27,839 nt of DNA, taken from contig DATMGK010000084.1 of assembly GCA_035555595.1 (NCBI GenBank), positions 1 through 27,839 on the forward strand. The letters are read 5' to 3'. Origin of the DNA: Croceibacterium_A sp035555595. GTDB lineage: Bacteria > Pseudomonadota > Alphaproteobacteria > Sphingomonadales > Sphingomonadaceae. This document shows positions 15,744 through 23,237 of this stretch, piece by piece (positions within the stretch are counted from its first letter, which is position 1; every line of letters begins with the position of its first letter). The position numbers were made by a program, and so were the translations under genes. The notes under the pieces were generated by a model, which was given only the letters and a program-made list of their open reading frames with translations, was not told the origin of the DNA and did not search any database.

Positions 15744-16181
15744 CTATGCCCGCGCCGCTTCAGCCGCTTCGCAAGCCAGTTTGTCCACGCGTTCGTTCTC
15801 GGGATGGCCGTCGTGGCCCTTCACCCATTGCCATGTGATGCGATGCGGTGCGGCGGCTTCGATCAGATCGTGCCACAGGTCGGCATTGCGGACCGGCTTC
15901 TTGCTGGCGTTGATCCAGCCTTTTCGCTGCCATCCGGCGACCCATTTTGTCATGCCATCGATGACATAGCGGCTGTCGGAATGCAGCGTCACTTCGCAGG
16001 GTTCGATCAGCGCCTTCAGGCCACGGATCACCGCCATCATTTCCATGCGGTTGTTGGTCGTGTGCGCTTCACCTCCGGTGATGGCCTTTTCATGCGGGCC
16101 CATTCGCAGCAGGGCAGCCCAGCCGCCCGGTCCCGGATTGCCCTTGCAGGCACCGTCCGTGAAGATGTCGACTTTCTTCAT
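15744..16181 (-). CDS. rnhA: Ribonuclease HI
   Basis: Cuts RNA in RNA-DNA hybrids, removing R-loops and primers. The 145-residue single-domain enzyme has the full DEDD metal-binding set: D9 (FTDGACKGNPGPGG), E47 (NRMEMMA), D69 (HSDSRYVIDG) and D133 (ENERVD), with H123 in KGHDGHPEN. The basic handle is present (GWQRKGWINASKKPV). The ATG overlaps the thrB stop (ATGA), so it is the last gene of the ispH-thrB-rnhA operon and translationally coupled to thrB. Confidence 0.97.
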   Translation of the reverse strand: MKKVDIFTDGACKGNPGPGGWAALLRMGPHEKAITGGEAHTTNNRMEMMAVIRGLKALIEPCEVTLHSDSRYVIDGMTKWVAGWQRKGWINASKKPVRNADLWHDLIEAAAPHRITWQWVKGHDGHPENERVDKLACEAAEAARA

Positions 16182-17155
16182 GACAATGAGAAAGCCCTGT
16201 CGCCCTCGCGCGCATAAAACGAGGCGCGCCGCGCGAAATCCATCGGATCCTTTCGCGTTACCAGTGCGTCCGCCGGGGTGTGCAGCCAGTCATAGGCGCG
16301 CGTGGCCAGAAAACGCATGGCCGCGCCTCGCGCCAGAATGGGCAGGGCCGCGCGCTCCTGCACTGAAAGAGGCCGCCGTTCTTCATATCCGGCGAGGAGG
16401 GCGTCGGCGATCTGCGGCAGAAACTCGCCCTGCTTCGTGAAGCACCACGCGGCGTGGGTTACCGCCAGATCATAGGCGGTCACATCGTGGCAGGCGAAGT
16501 AGAAGTCGATCAGGCCCGTAACATCGTCGCCCAGCAGCAGGACGTTATCCGGGAACAGGTCGGCGTGAATGATGGAGCGCGGCAGACCCTGCGGCCAGTT
16601 CTCCGTCAGATAAAGCAGTTCGCTTTCTACAAGCGCAGGCAACGCCGGATCGATTGATCGCAGCCCTTCCTGCCCGCACTGGGCCAGCAGGTCGTGCCAA
16701 TCCTGCAAGGCCAGGGAATTGGCCCGCCTCTCCGGGAAATCGGCCACGTCGAGGTGCAGTCCGGCCAGCGCGCGGCCCACGGCATGCGCCTGCGCCGCGC
16801 TGGGCCTGTCCACCGAAACGCCGGGTAGGAACTCGATAAGGGCCACGGCCTTGCCGCCGATCATGCGAAAGGCTGCGCTCGTGCGATCATGGATCGTGCG
16901 CGGAACCGGGCTGCCCTTGTCGGCCAGATGATCCAGCAGGCCCAGGAAGAACGGCAGTTCCTCCACATTCGTCCGCGCTTCATACATCGTCAGGATGAAG
17001 CGCGCGCCGCCGCCGTCCGTGCCAGTGGTGTCCACCAGCCAGTTGGAATTGGACACCCCTTCGGCGATTCCCTTGGCCGAAACCAGTTCACCCACATCGT
17101 ATTCGCCGATCAGCGCAGACAGATCGGCGGCGGAAAGCGTTGTATAGACGGCCAT
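16178..17155 (-). CDS. thrB: Homoserine kinase, ThrB type II (choline-kinase fold)
   Basis: Phosphorylates L-homoserine with ATP in threonine synthesis. This is the aminoglycoside-phosphotransferase-fold form used by many alphaproteobacteria and pseudomonads, not the GHMP form of enterics. In 325 residues I see EGVSNSNWLVDT (nucleotide loop), the catalytic IIHADLFPDNVLL (H197, D199, N204) and metal-binding D217 in GLIDFYFA, then the CHDVTAYDLAVT block. I start at ATG 17155 (MAVYTTLS), one base after the ispH stop; an in-frame start five codons upstream would lie inside ispH. Confidence 0.95.
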   Translation of the reverse strand: MAVYTTLSAADLSALIGEYDVGELVSAKGIAEGVSNSNWLVDTTGTDGGGARFILTMYEARTNVEELPFFLGLLDHLADKGSPVPRTIHDRTSAAFRMIGGKAVALIEFLPGVSVDRPSAAQAHAVGRALAGLHLDVADFPERRANSLALQDWHDLLAQCGQEGLRSIDPALPALVESELLYLTENWPQGLPRSIIHADLFPDNVLLLGDDVTGLIDFYFACHDVTAYDLAVTHAAWCFTKQGEFLPQIADALLAGYEERRPLSVQERAALPILARGAAMRFLATRAYDWLHTPADALVTRKDPMDFARRASFYAREGDRAFSLS

Positions 17156-17156
17156 G

Positions 17157-18146
17157 TCAGGAAGCCGCACCCTCGTCGGTAAGCTGGCGCGGCAGCTTGA
17201 AAATCATCCGTTCCTCGATGCCCGATATCGTGTGTTCTTCCACCGTGCGCCACTGGCCCAGCCGCGCGATCACTTCCCGCACCAGCGTTTCAGGGGCAGA
17301 TGCGCCCGCCGTCAGCCCCATTGTGGTGACGCCTTCCAGCCATGTGGGATCGATGTCGGACGCGCGCTGGATCAGCCGGGCGGGCGTGCCACACCTTTCG
17401 GCAACCTCGACCAGACGCACGGAATTGGACGAATTGGGTGCGCCGATCACCAGCACCAGATCGCTTTCCGGCGCAATCTGCTTCACCGCCGTCTGCCGGT
17501 TTGACGTTGCGTAGCAGATATCTTCCGCCTTCGGGCCGACGATGTGGGGATAGCGTTCGCGCAGCGCGGCGATGACCTGTCCGGTGTCGTCCACCGAAAG
17601 CGTGGTCTGCGTCAGGAAAGCCAGCGGTGTATCGGCGGCGAAATCCAGCTTCGCCACGTCGTCCACTGTTTCCACCAGAGTCATCCCGCCTTCGGGCACT
17701 TGCCCGAACGTGCCGATCACTTCCGGGTGGCCGCGATGGCCGACGAATACGATGTGCCGTCCGGCCTCTATCTGCCGCTCCGCCTGTCGGTGAACCTTGC
17801 TGACCAGCGGGCAAGTCGCGTCGAGGTATTCCAGCCCACGCCGCTGCGCTTCGGCGGGCACGGCCTTGGGCACACCGTGGGCGCTGAACACCACCGGCAC
17901 GCCTTCGGGCACCTGGTCCAGTTCTTCCACGAAAACCGCGCCCTTGGCCTTCAGCCCATCGACCACATAGCGGTTGTGCACGATTTCGTGCCGTACATAA
18001 ACTGGGGCGCCATAGCGTTCGAGCGCGCGTTCCACGATTTCTATCGCCCGGTCCACCCCGGCGCAGAACCCACGCGGCGCGGCGATCAGCACCGCAAGGG
18101 GCGGTCGGGTCTCGCCAGTGCGGCTTGTGTGAAAGGGAGCGTTCAT
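17157..18146 (-). CDS. ispH: 4-hydroxy-3-methylbut-2-enyl diphosphate reductase
   Basis: Last enzyme of the non-mevalonate isoprenoid pathway; reduces HMBPP to IPP and DMAPP using a 4Fe-4S cluster. The 329-residue protein has the three cluster cysteines C28 (PRGFCAGV), C112 (DATCPLV) and C211 (EDICYATSNRQ), substrate histidines in VRHEIVHN and VFSAHGV, and the catalytic Glu in GHPEV. The C-terminus carries GLTAGASAPE. First gene of the ispH-thrB-rnhA operon, divergent from the lipoprotein gene at 18262 across a 115-base region. Confidence 0.97.
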   Translation of the reverse strand: MNAPFHTSRTGETRPPLAVLIAAPRGFCAGVDRAIEIVERALERYGAPVYVRHEIVHNRYVVDGLKAKGAVFVEELDQVPEGVPVVFSAHGVPKAVPAEAQRRGLEYLDATCPLVSKVHRQAERQIEAGRHIVFVGHRGHPEVIGTFGQVPEGGMTLVETVDDVAKLDFAADTPLAFLTQTTLSVDDTGQVIAALRERYPHIVGPKAEDICYATSNRQTAVKQIAPESDLVLVIGAPNSSNSVRLVEVAERCGTPARLIQRASDIDPTWLEGVTTMGLTAGASAPETLVREVIARLGQWRTVEEHTISGIEERMIFKLPRQLTDEGAAS

Positions 18147-18261
18147 CGACGCCGCTCTAGCGCGTGTACCGGCATGACGAAAGGGTAGTGCGGCGCTCCA
18201 CCATTGCCGGTTGCGGGCACCTGCCCTAAGGCCTGCCGCTGGTTAGAACTGAGGAATTGGG

Positions 18262-18909
18262 ATGCACTTCCGCAAAGCGCTGTTTGCCGCCACTGCCGTC
18301 GCCGCGCTGGCGGGCTGTGCGAAATCGGGCGAGATCGTGGTGGAACAGGGCGTGGGCATCACCGCGCTGCGTTCAGTCTGTCCATCGGTCGGGGTTCCTG
18401 AATTCCTTGGGGATGTCACGTTGTTTTCCCCCGCTGATGGCCGCACGCTGGATGCGCTGGATCTTTCCGCCGCGATCACCAACGTGCGCAGCGAATGCAA
18501 CGAGACGGGCGAACAGGTCTATTCCACCGCCACGTTCGATGTGGTCGCCCAGCGCCGCAATACACAGGGCGCGCGCAATGTAACGCTGCCCTATTTCGTC
18601 ACCGTCGTGCGCGGTGGCACCACGGTGGTTTCCAAGCGTATCGGCGAAGTCACGCTGGCTTTCGCTGACGGCCAGGCGCGGGCGCAGGCCGTCGGCACTG
18701 CAGCTTCTTACGTCGATCGGGATGCGGCAACTCTGCCTTCGGACATTCGCGAACGTATCACCCGTCGCCGCCGCGTGGGCGATGCGGAAGCGGCTGTCGA
18801 TCCGCTGACCGAACCGGAAGTCCGCACCGCCGTGGCGCGGGCGACGTTCGAACTGCTGGTGGGCTTCCAACTCACTGACGAGCAGCTGGAATACAACGCC
18901 ACGCGCTAG
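18262..18909 (+). CDS. Predicted lipoprotein of unknown function
   Basis: I do not recognise a named family. The 215-residue protein begins with a lipoprotein signal: MHFRKALF, hydrophobic core, lipobox ALAGC with C19 lipidated; the next residue is Ala, which favours the outer membrane. The mature part is rich in beta-strand-like alternation (STATFDVVAQRRN, LPYFVTVVRGGTTVVSKRIGEVTLAF) and ends in an acidic helix. Two further cysteines (about 40 and 79) might form a disulfide. ATG 18262 follows GAGGAATTGGG. It precedes argS by 52 bases on the same strand; no functional link is evident. Confidence 0.8.
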   Translation: MHFRKALFAATAVAALAGCAKSGEIVVEQGVGITALRSVCPSVGVPEFLGDVTLFSPADGRTLDALDLSAAITNVRSECNETGEQVYSTATFDVVAQRRNTQGARNVTLPYFVTVVRGGTTVVSKRIGEVTLAFADGQARAQAVGTAASYVDRDAATLPSDIRERITRRRRVGDAEAAVDPLTEPEVRTAVARATFELLVGFQLTDEQLEYNATR

Positions 18910-18961
18910 TTTCGCAGGCAGATAGTTCCGTTAGCGTGGGAAACCCGCTAGTGGCGCGCGT

Positions 18962-20707
18962 ATGTCCGAAGCACAAACGCTCTACGCCGCTTTCGCGGCC
19001 AAAATTGCCGCCGCACTCGCCGCTCTTGAGGGAGAGGGCGCTCTGCCTGCCGGTACGCCGCGCGATGCCGTCAGCGTAGAACCGCCACGCGATCCTTCCC
19101 ACGGCGATCTGGCCACCAATGCGGCGATGGTACTGGCCAAGGCGGCTGGCACCAATCCGCGCGCGCTTGCGGAACGGATTGTTGAGAAGCTGGCCGCCGA
19201 TCCCGCTGTCGCGGGTGCGGAGATTGCCGGGCCGGGCTTCATCAATCTGCGTCTCGATCCGGGCAACTGGCTGGCGGAACTTCGCGCCATCGCGGCGATG
19301 GGCGGCGACTATGGGCGCTCTCAGGCGGGTGCAGGCCGCACGGTGAATGTGGAATACGTCTCGGCGAATCCCACCGGCCCGATGCACATGGGCCATTGCC
19401 GGGGCGCGGTGGTGGGCGATGCGCTGGCGGCGCTGCTTCAGTTTGCCGGGCACACCGTGGTGCGCGAATACTACGTCAACGACGCGGGTGCACAGGTCCA
19501 GACGCTGGGTCGTTCCGTCCACCTGCGTTATCGAGAGGCGCTGGGCGAGGATATCGGTGAGATCCCCGCCGGGCTCTATCCGGGCGATTATCTGATTCCG
19601 CTGGCGAAGGAACTGGCGGCTGAATTCGGCGATCGCTACGTCGCTGCGCCGGAAAGCGAATGGCTGGACCTGTTCCGCACCCGCGCCGTCGCCGCGATGA
19701 TGGAAATGATTCGCGCCGATCTGGCGCTGCTCGGCATCCATCACGACGTGTTTTCGTCAGAGGCGGAACTTCAGGCCGCAGGCAAACCTGCCGAGGCAGA
19801 GGCGTGGTTGCGTCAGCACGGGCTCGTTTATGATGGTCTGCTGGAAGCGCCCAAGGGCAAGACGCCAGAGGATTGGGAACCGGTGGAACTGCCTCTGTTC
19901 CGTTCCACGAAATTCGGTGACGATCAGGACCGCCCGATCCGCAAGAGCGACGGCACGTGGACCTATTTCGGGGCCGACCTCGCCTATCATATGGAGAAGG
20001 CGGAGGGCGCGGATGAACTGATCGACATCTGGGGCGCCGACCATGCGGGTACGGTGAAGCGGATCAAGGCCGCTGTCGCCGCGCTCAGCGAAGGGGAGGG
20101 CAAGCCCATCCCGTTCGACGTGAAGCTGGTGCAGATGGTCCAGCTCCTGCGCGGGGGCGAGCCGGTGAAGATGTCGAAGCGGGCAGGCACGTTCGTCACG
20201 CTGGCGGACGTGGTGCGCGAAGTGGGCAAGGACGTGGTCCGCTTCACCATGCTGACCCGCAAGCCGGAAGCGCAGATGGATTTCGACTTCGCCAAAGTGG
20301 TCGAAGCGTCGAAGGACAATCCGGTATTCTATGTCCAGTACGCCAATGCGCGCATTCATTCCACGCTGCGGAAAGCGGCGGCGGAAGACGTGGCCCCCTC
20401 TGCACAGGCGCTGGAGCGGCTCGGCGCGGATGAACTGACGCTGGTGAAGCTGGCCGCGCAGTTTCCGAGAGAGGTGGAGGCGGCGGCCCGCGCGCGTGAA
20501 CCGCATCGCATTGCGTTCTATCTCTACGATCTGGCGCAGGCGTTCCACGCGTTCTGGAACATGGGCAACGACGATCCGGGCAAGCGCATCGTTCTGGCGC
20601 AGGATGCGGAACTCACAGCGGCCAGGCTTTTCCTCGCCGCACAAATCGGGCAGGTCATCCGCAATGGACTCGAAGTCCTGGGGGTGGAGGCAGTCGAGGA
20701 GCTTTAG
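18962..20707 (+). CDS. argS: Arginine--tRNA ligase
   Basis: Class I aminoacyl-tRNA synthetase charging tRNA-Arg. The 581 residues include the N-terminal Add1 domain (about 1-110, with GDLATNAAM and GPGFINLRL), the HIGH-type HMGH (142-145, after SANPTGPMHMGH), the D/Y-rich catalytic core (WGADHAGTVKRIKAA) and the KMSKS-like KMSKR (403-407), then the C-terminal DALR anticodon-binding domain (about 455-581). ATG 18962 gives the normal N-terminus. The stop is two bases before the next gene's ATG, implying co-transcription with the SPOR gene. Confidence 0.97.
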   Translation: MSEAQTLYAAFAAKIAAALAALEGEGALPAGTPRDAVSVEPPRDPSHGDLATNAAMVLAKAAGTNPRALAERIVEKLAADPAVAGAEIAGPGFINLRLDPGNWLAELRAIAAMGGDYGRSQAGAGRTVNVEYVSANPTGPMHMGHCRGAVVGDALAALLQFAGHTVVREYYVNDAGAQVQTLGRSVHLRYREALGEDIGEIPAGLYPGDYLIPLAKELAAEFGDRYVAAPESEWLDLFRTRAVAAMMEMIRADLALLGIHHDVFSSEAELQAAGKPAEAEAWLRQHGLVYDGLLEAPKGKTPEDWEPVELPLFRSTKFGDDQDRPIRKSDGTWTYFGADLAYHMEKAEGADELIDIWGADHAGTVKRIKAAVAALSEGEGKPIPFDVKLVQMVQLLRGGEPVKMSKRAGTFVTLADVVREVGKDVVRFTMLTRKPEAQMDFDFAKVVEASKDNPVFYVQYANARIHSTLRKAAAEDVAPSAQALERLGADELTLVKLAAQFPREVEAAARAREPHRIAFYLYDLAQAFHAFWNMGNDDPGKRIVLAQDAELTAARLFLAAQIGQVIRNGLEVLGVEAVEEL

Positions 20708-20709
20708 TC

Positions 20710-21402
20710 ATGTCGATGCCGGGGGGCAGATCGCATGATCGTCATGGCACGGGCGAGTTCGAAAGCGAACTGGCGCTGACAGGTGGTGACGACCGCCTGC
20801 CGTGGCTGGAATCGGATGACGAACTCGATCAGCCGGTGGTCGATACCGGACGTATCGCGGCTTTCGCGCTGGTCGGCCTGCTGGCCATTGTGCTCGCGGG
20901 CGGGGCGCTATGGTATTTCGTGTTGCGCGATGACAGCGGTAAGGCGCGGATCGCCGATGGCAGCGTGATAGAAGCGCCCGCCGAACCCTATCGTACAAGG
21001 CCGGAGGATCCTGGTGGCCAGCAGGTGGCGGGCACCGGCAACGCCAGCTTCCAGGTGGCTGAGGGGCGTCAGGTCGAAGGGCAGATCACAAACATACCTG
21101 CTCCGCCCCCGCCTGAAACGCCAGCGGCGCAAGACACTCCGCCTGCGCCTGCACCCGTTGCAGACGGATCGATCGGTGTGCAGGTTGGCGCCTATGCTAG
21201 CCGCGCGGCGGCGCAGGCAGGCTGGACCACGCTGTCCGGGCGGCTGGAACCGCTACAGGGCCGTTCGCACCGGATTGTTGAGGGGATGGCCGACAGCGGC
21301 CGCATCTTTCGCCTTCAGGCACTGGCGGGCAGTCTGTCGGAAGCGGAAGCGCTATGCCAGGGCATCAAGGCCGCGGGCGGCGACTGTCAGGTGAAGCGCT
21401 AG
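20710..21402 (+). CDS. SPOR-domain membrane protein
   Basis: A bitopic inner-membrane protein of 230 residues: acidic cytoplasmic N-terminus (1-47), one membrane helix (about 48-71, IAAFALVGLLAIVLAGGALWYFV), a Pro/Ala-rich periplasmic linker (about 80-150), and a C-terminal SPOR domain (about 153-230: GVQVGAYASRAAAQAGWTTL ... IFRLQALAGSLSEAEALCQGI). SPOR domains bind denuded glycan strands at the division septum, so a role in division or wall remodelling is likely. It follows argS by two bases, an arrangement common in this order. The genes I would expect next (nagZ, scpA, scpB) are absent here. Confidence 0.9.
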   Translation: MSMPGGRSHDRHGTGEFESELALTGGDDRLPWLESDDELDQPVVDTGRIAAFALVGLLAIVLAGGALWYFVLRDDSGKARIADGSVIEAPAEPYRTRPEDPGGQQVAGTGNASFQVAEGRQVEGQITNIPAPPPPETPAAQDTPPAPAPVADGSIGVQVGAYASRAAAQAGWTTLSGRLEPLQGRSHRIVEGMADSGRIFRLQALAGSLSEAEALCQGIKAAGGDCQVKR

Positions 21403-21405
21403 GCA

Positions 21406-21421
21406 AAGGGGCCTGCCCCTT
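21406..21421. terminator. Short hairpin between convergent SPOR and DUF983 genes
   Basis: AAGGGG pairs with CCCCTT around CCTG, with only two bases to the DUF983 stop. The stem is short and lacks a strong T-run; probable weak shared terminator. Confidence 0.45.
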
Positions 21422-21423
21422 CG

Positions 21424-21891
21424 TCAATCCTTCTTGCCGTGAAGCTGGTCCCACAGAGCTTGCGTGCCCGCTTCCTGCGCCTTGTTCACATATTGCGCGG
21501 CCACCAGCCAACCCTTCAGCGGCCTTAGTGGCAGCACGGTTCCCAGGATCAGCAGCGGGAATGATGTTAGCAGGTGAACCCAGAACGGCGGCGTGAACGT
21601 CACCTGCAGCCAGACGACGAAGAAGATGAGCGGGAAGGCCACAATGCACAGCGCAAAGAACGCCGGCCCATCATCTGGCGCGGCGAAGCGGTAATCCAGC
21701 CCGCATACTTCGCAGTGGTCCGCCAGCTTCAGCCATGATTTGAACATGCGCCCCTTGCCGCACTGCGGGCAGCAGCCTTGCCATCCCGATTGCATGATCC
21801 ACCGAAACTTGTCACCACCCGCATCCGAAGCAGCGTGGGAAGGGCCGGTCGAGGCGGGCTTGCCGGGGCGATCTTCATCTGGTTGCGACAT
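21424..21891 (-). CDS. DUF983 family membrane protein with zinc ribbon
   Basis: A 155-residue protein of unknown function. The N-terminal 30 residues are polar. A zinc-ribbon-like pair follows, C41-PQ-C44 and C60-EV-C63 (CPQCGKGRMF...CEVCGLDY). Two membrane segments come next (about 76-97 and 101-120), then a short basic/amphipathic tail. This Cys pattern plus two helices defines the family. I chose ATG 21891 (MSQPDEDRPG). In-frame starts at 21909 or further up would extend the N-terminus without similarity support. Divergent from the cytochrome gene across 153 bases. Confidence 0.85.
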   Translation of the reverse strand: MSQPDEDRPGKPASTGPSHAASDAGGDKFRWIMQSGWQGCCPQCGKGRMFKSWLKLADHCEVCGLDYRFAAPDDGPAFFALCIVAFPLIFFVVWLQVTFTPPFWVHLLTSFPLLILGTVLPLRPLKGWLVAAQYVNKAQEAGTQALWDQLHGKKD

Positions 21892-21929
21892 CCTGTCCCC
21901 ATGGCCCATTCCTGCCAGGAAGGCGAGCC

Positions 21930-21976
21930 TGTAACGCCCCGGTAACCCGGCGGTTAACGGCCAATTACGGTAATTT
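21930..21976 (+). promoter_or_regulatory. Three GTAAC-type direct repeats at 11-bp steps, dyad and -10-like element
   Basis: TGTAAC (21930), GGTAAC (21941) and GGTTAAC (21952) begin exactly 11 bases apart, one helical turn. Twelve bases after the last repeat comes TAATTT (21971-21976), a fair -10 element. No -35 consensus is visible in between. This layout resembles promoters activated by OmpR/PhoB-type response regulators, whose direct repeats replace the -35. A separate dyad, AATTAC-G-GTAATT (21963-21975), overlaps the -10. The start of transcription would fall about 60 bases before the cytochrome ATG. Confidence 0.45.
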
Positions 21977-22044
21977 TGCTTCTCCTGTGGGGCAGAGAGG
22001 CGCAAGAGGAAGCAGGGGGCATCGACGCGGCAAAGGAGATCGCG

Positions 22045-22617
22045 ATGAAGCTTAAGTTTCCGTGGCTTATCCTGACGGCATCACTCGCGGTTGTCGCCGC
22101 CTGTTCGCAGGAGACGGAAGAACCGTTTGCCGCCAAAGTCACCCTGCATGATGTGATGAAGGACAAGATCGATCTTCATGCTGATGAATTGTGGGAAGTC
22201 AGCAATCCCGCGCTCGATAACATTGCCCATCTCGACCCCGCGCTGATGAGCGACGAACGCTGGGCGCAGATAGAAAAGCGCGCCGTCGCGGTGCAGCAGG
22301 GCGCGCTTGAACTGGAACGGATGGACCCGATCGTCGTGGTCAAGCCGGGCGTGAAGATCGCCGACGAAGGCGTACCCTATGGCGATACCGGGGCGCAGGT
22401 TCAGGCGGCTGTCGATCAGGATCCGCAAAAGCTGCGCGATTTCGCTCATGCGCTGGCCGTTCATGCCGGCGATATCGCTACCGCCGCCAAAACGCACGAT
22501 TTCCAGCGCGCCGGCTTGCTGATCGGCCAGCTCGATGGCGTTTGCGAGGATTGCCACCTGGAATTCTGGTATCCTTCCCAGAAGGCGCTGCTCAAGGAAT
22601 ATGGCATCCTGCGCTGA
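22045..22617 (+). CDS. Lipid-anchored class II-like cytochrome c (C-terminal CxxCH)
   Basis: A 190-residue lipoprotein: basic MKLK, hydrophobic core, lipobox ending AVVAAC with C20 lipidated and Ser next. The mature protein is mostly helical and ends with one haem-attachment motif, C167-ED-C170-H171, about 20 residues before the C-terminus. A C-terminal CxxCH after a helical bundle is the hallmark of class II cytochromes (c', c-556). Length and lipid anchor are somewhat unusual. ATG 22045 has AAAGGAG six bases upstream and gives a clean signal peptide; a more distal in-frame ATG at 21976 would spoil it. A role in electron transfer at the membrane, or in gas binding, is inference. Confidence 0.85.
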   Translation: MKLKFPWLILTASLAVVAACSQETEEPFAAKVTLHDVMKDKIDLHADELWEVSNPALDNIAHLDPALMSDERWAQIEKRAVAVQQGALELERMDPIVVVKPGVKIADEGVPYGDTGAQVQAAVDQDPQKLRDFAHALAVHAGDIATAAKTHDFQRAGLLIGQLDGVCEDCHLEFWYPSQKALLKEYGILR

Positions 22618-22633
22618 AACTGTTTTCCTACAC

Positions 22634-22683
22634 GCTGCCGGTCTGCGTAATCGGCTCGCCTCGATTTACCGGCAGCGAGGCGG
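22634..22683 (+). promoter_or_regulatory. Interleaved inverted repeats covering the lysozyme ribosome binding site
   Basis: Two perfect stems are possible in the leader. GCTGCCGGT (22634-22642) pairs with ACCGGCAGC (22668-22676); CGCCTCG (22657-22663) pairs with CGAGGCG (22676-22682). The arms alternate, so the RNA could form a pseudoknot or switch between two folds. The second stem buries GAGGCGG, the ribosome binding site four bases before ATG 22687. Confidence 0.4.
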
Positions 22684-22686
22684 GCC

Positions 22687-23229
22687 ATGCACAGGAAACG
22701 GATTTTTGACGCAGTGAGGCTCATGCTCGGGCGTGGTTTCCGCCCGGACGAAGTCATTGCGCTCGATGCAGCGATCGACGCTGAACCGCTTCCACGAAGT
22801 ATCGGTCCACGCGGCATCGCGCTGATAGAGCAATTCGAAGGTTGCAGGCTGGCGGCTTATCCTGATCCGGGTACCGGAGATGCGCCGTGGACGATCGGCT
22901 GGGGGGCGACCGGGCCGGGAATCGTCAAAGACACGGTCTGGACGCAGAAACAGGCCGACGCCCGGCTGGAAAGCGACCTTGCCCGTTACGCAGCGGATGT
23001 AATGCGGGCGCTGGATGGCGCACCCGCCACGCAGGCGCAATTCGATGCGCTGGTGAGCTTCCACTACAATACCGGCGCCATCGCTTCCGCGACCCTGACG
23101 AAGAAGCACCGGGCAGGTGACTACGCCGGTGCCCTCACGGAGTTTGCCCGCTGGGTCCACGCAGGCGGACGAATTCTGCCCGGCCTCGTCAGGCGCAGAG
23201 CGGCGGAGGCGGAACTGTATCGGGCATAG
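22687..23229 (+). CDS. Phage-type lysozyme (glycoside hydrolase family 24)
   Basis: A 180-residue muramidase of the T4 lysozyme/endolysin type. The catalytic triad E...D...T is visible: E51 (EQFEGCRLAAYPD), D60 and T69 (PWTIGWGAT). Downstream GH24 features are LVSFHYNTGAIASATLTKK and the GGRILPGLVRRRAAEAELY box with paired Arg. An N-terminal extension of about 40 residues (RIFDAVRLMLGRGFRPDEVIALDAAID) precedes the domain; I recall similar extensions in prophage endolysins of this group. There is no signal peptide and no holin, spanin or phage gene nearby, so export would need a partner elsewhere. It lies 69 bases after the cytochrome gene on the same strand, with a structured leader. Confidence 0.9.
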   Translation: MHRKRIFDAVRLMLGRGFRPDEVIALDAAIDAEPLPRSIGPRGIALIEQFEGCRLAAYPDPGTGDAPWTIGWGATGPGIVKDTVWTQKQADARLESDLARYAADVMRALDGAPATQAQFDALVSFHYNTGAIASATLTKKHRAGDYAGALTEFARWVHAGGRILPGLVRRRAAEAELYRA

Positions 23230-23237
23230 TGCAATTT

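Noticed and set aside
15601..15969. Small + strand gene in the 318-base gap
   Set aside because: Two thirds of it overlaps rnhA on the opposite strand, there is no convincing ribosome site, and the product is low in recognisable features.
18932..18950. Terminator-like hairpin before argS (TAGCG ... CGCTA)
   Set aside because: The stem needs a bulge, is short, and no T-run follows; not strong enough to call.
19757..20644. Minus-strand open frame (295 codons) inside argS
   Set aside because: Opposite a fully conserved ArgS; Arg/His-rich shadow without domains.
22687..23229. Prophage remnant or gene-transfer-agent cluster
   Set aside because: Only the lysozyme is phage-like; no integrase, capsid, tail, holin or att-like repeat is visible around it.
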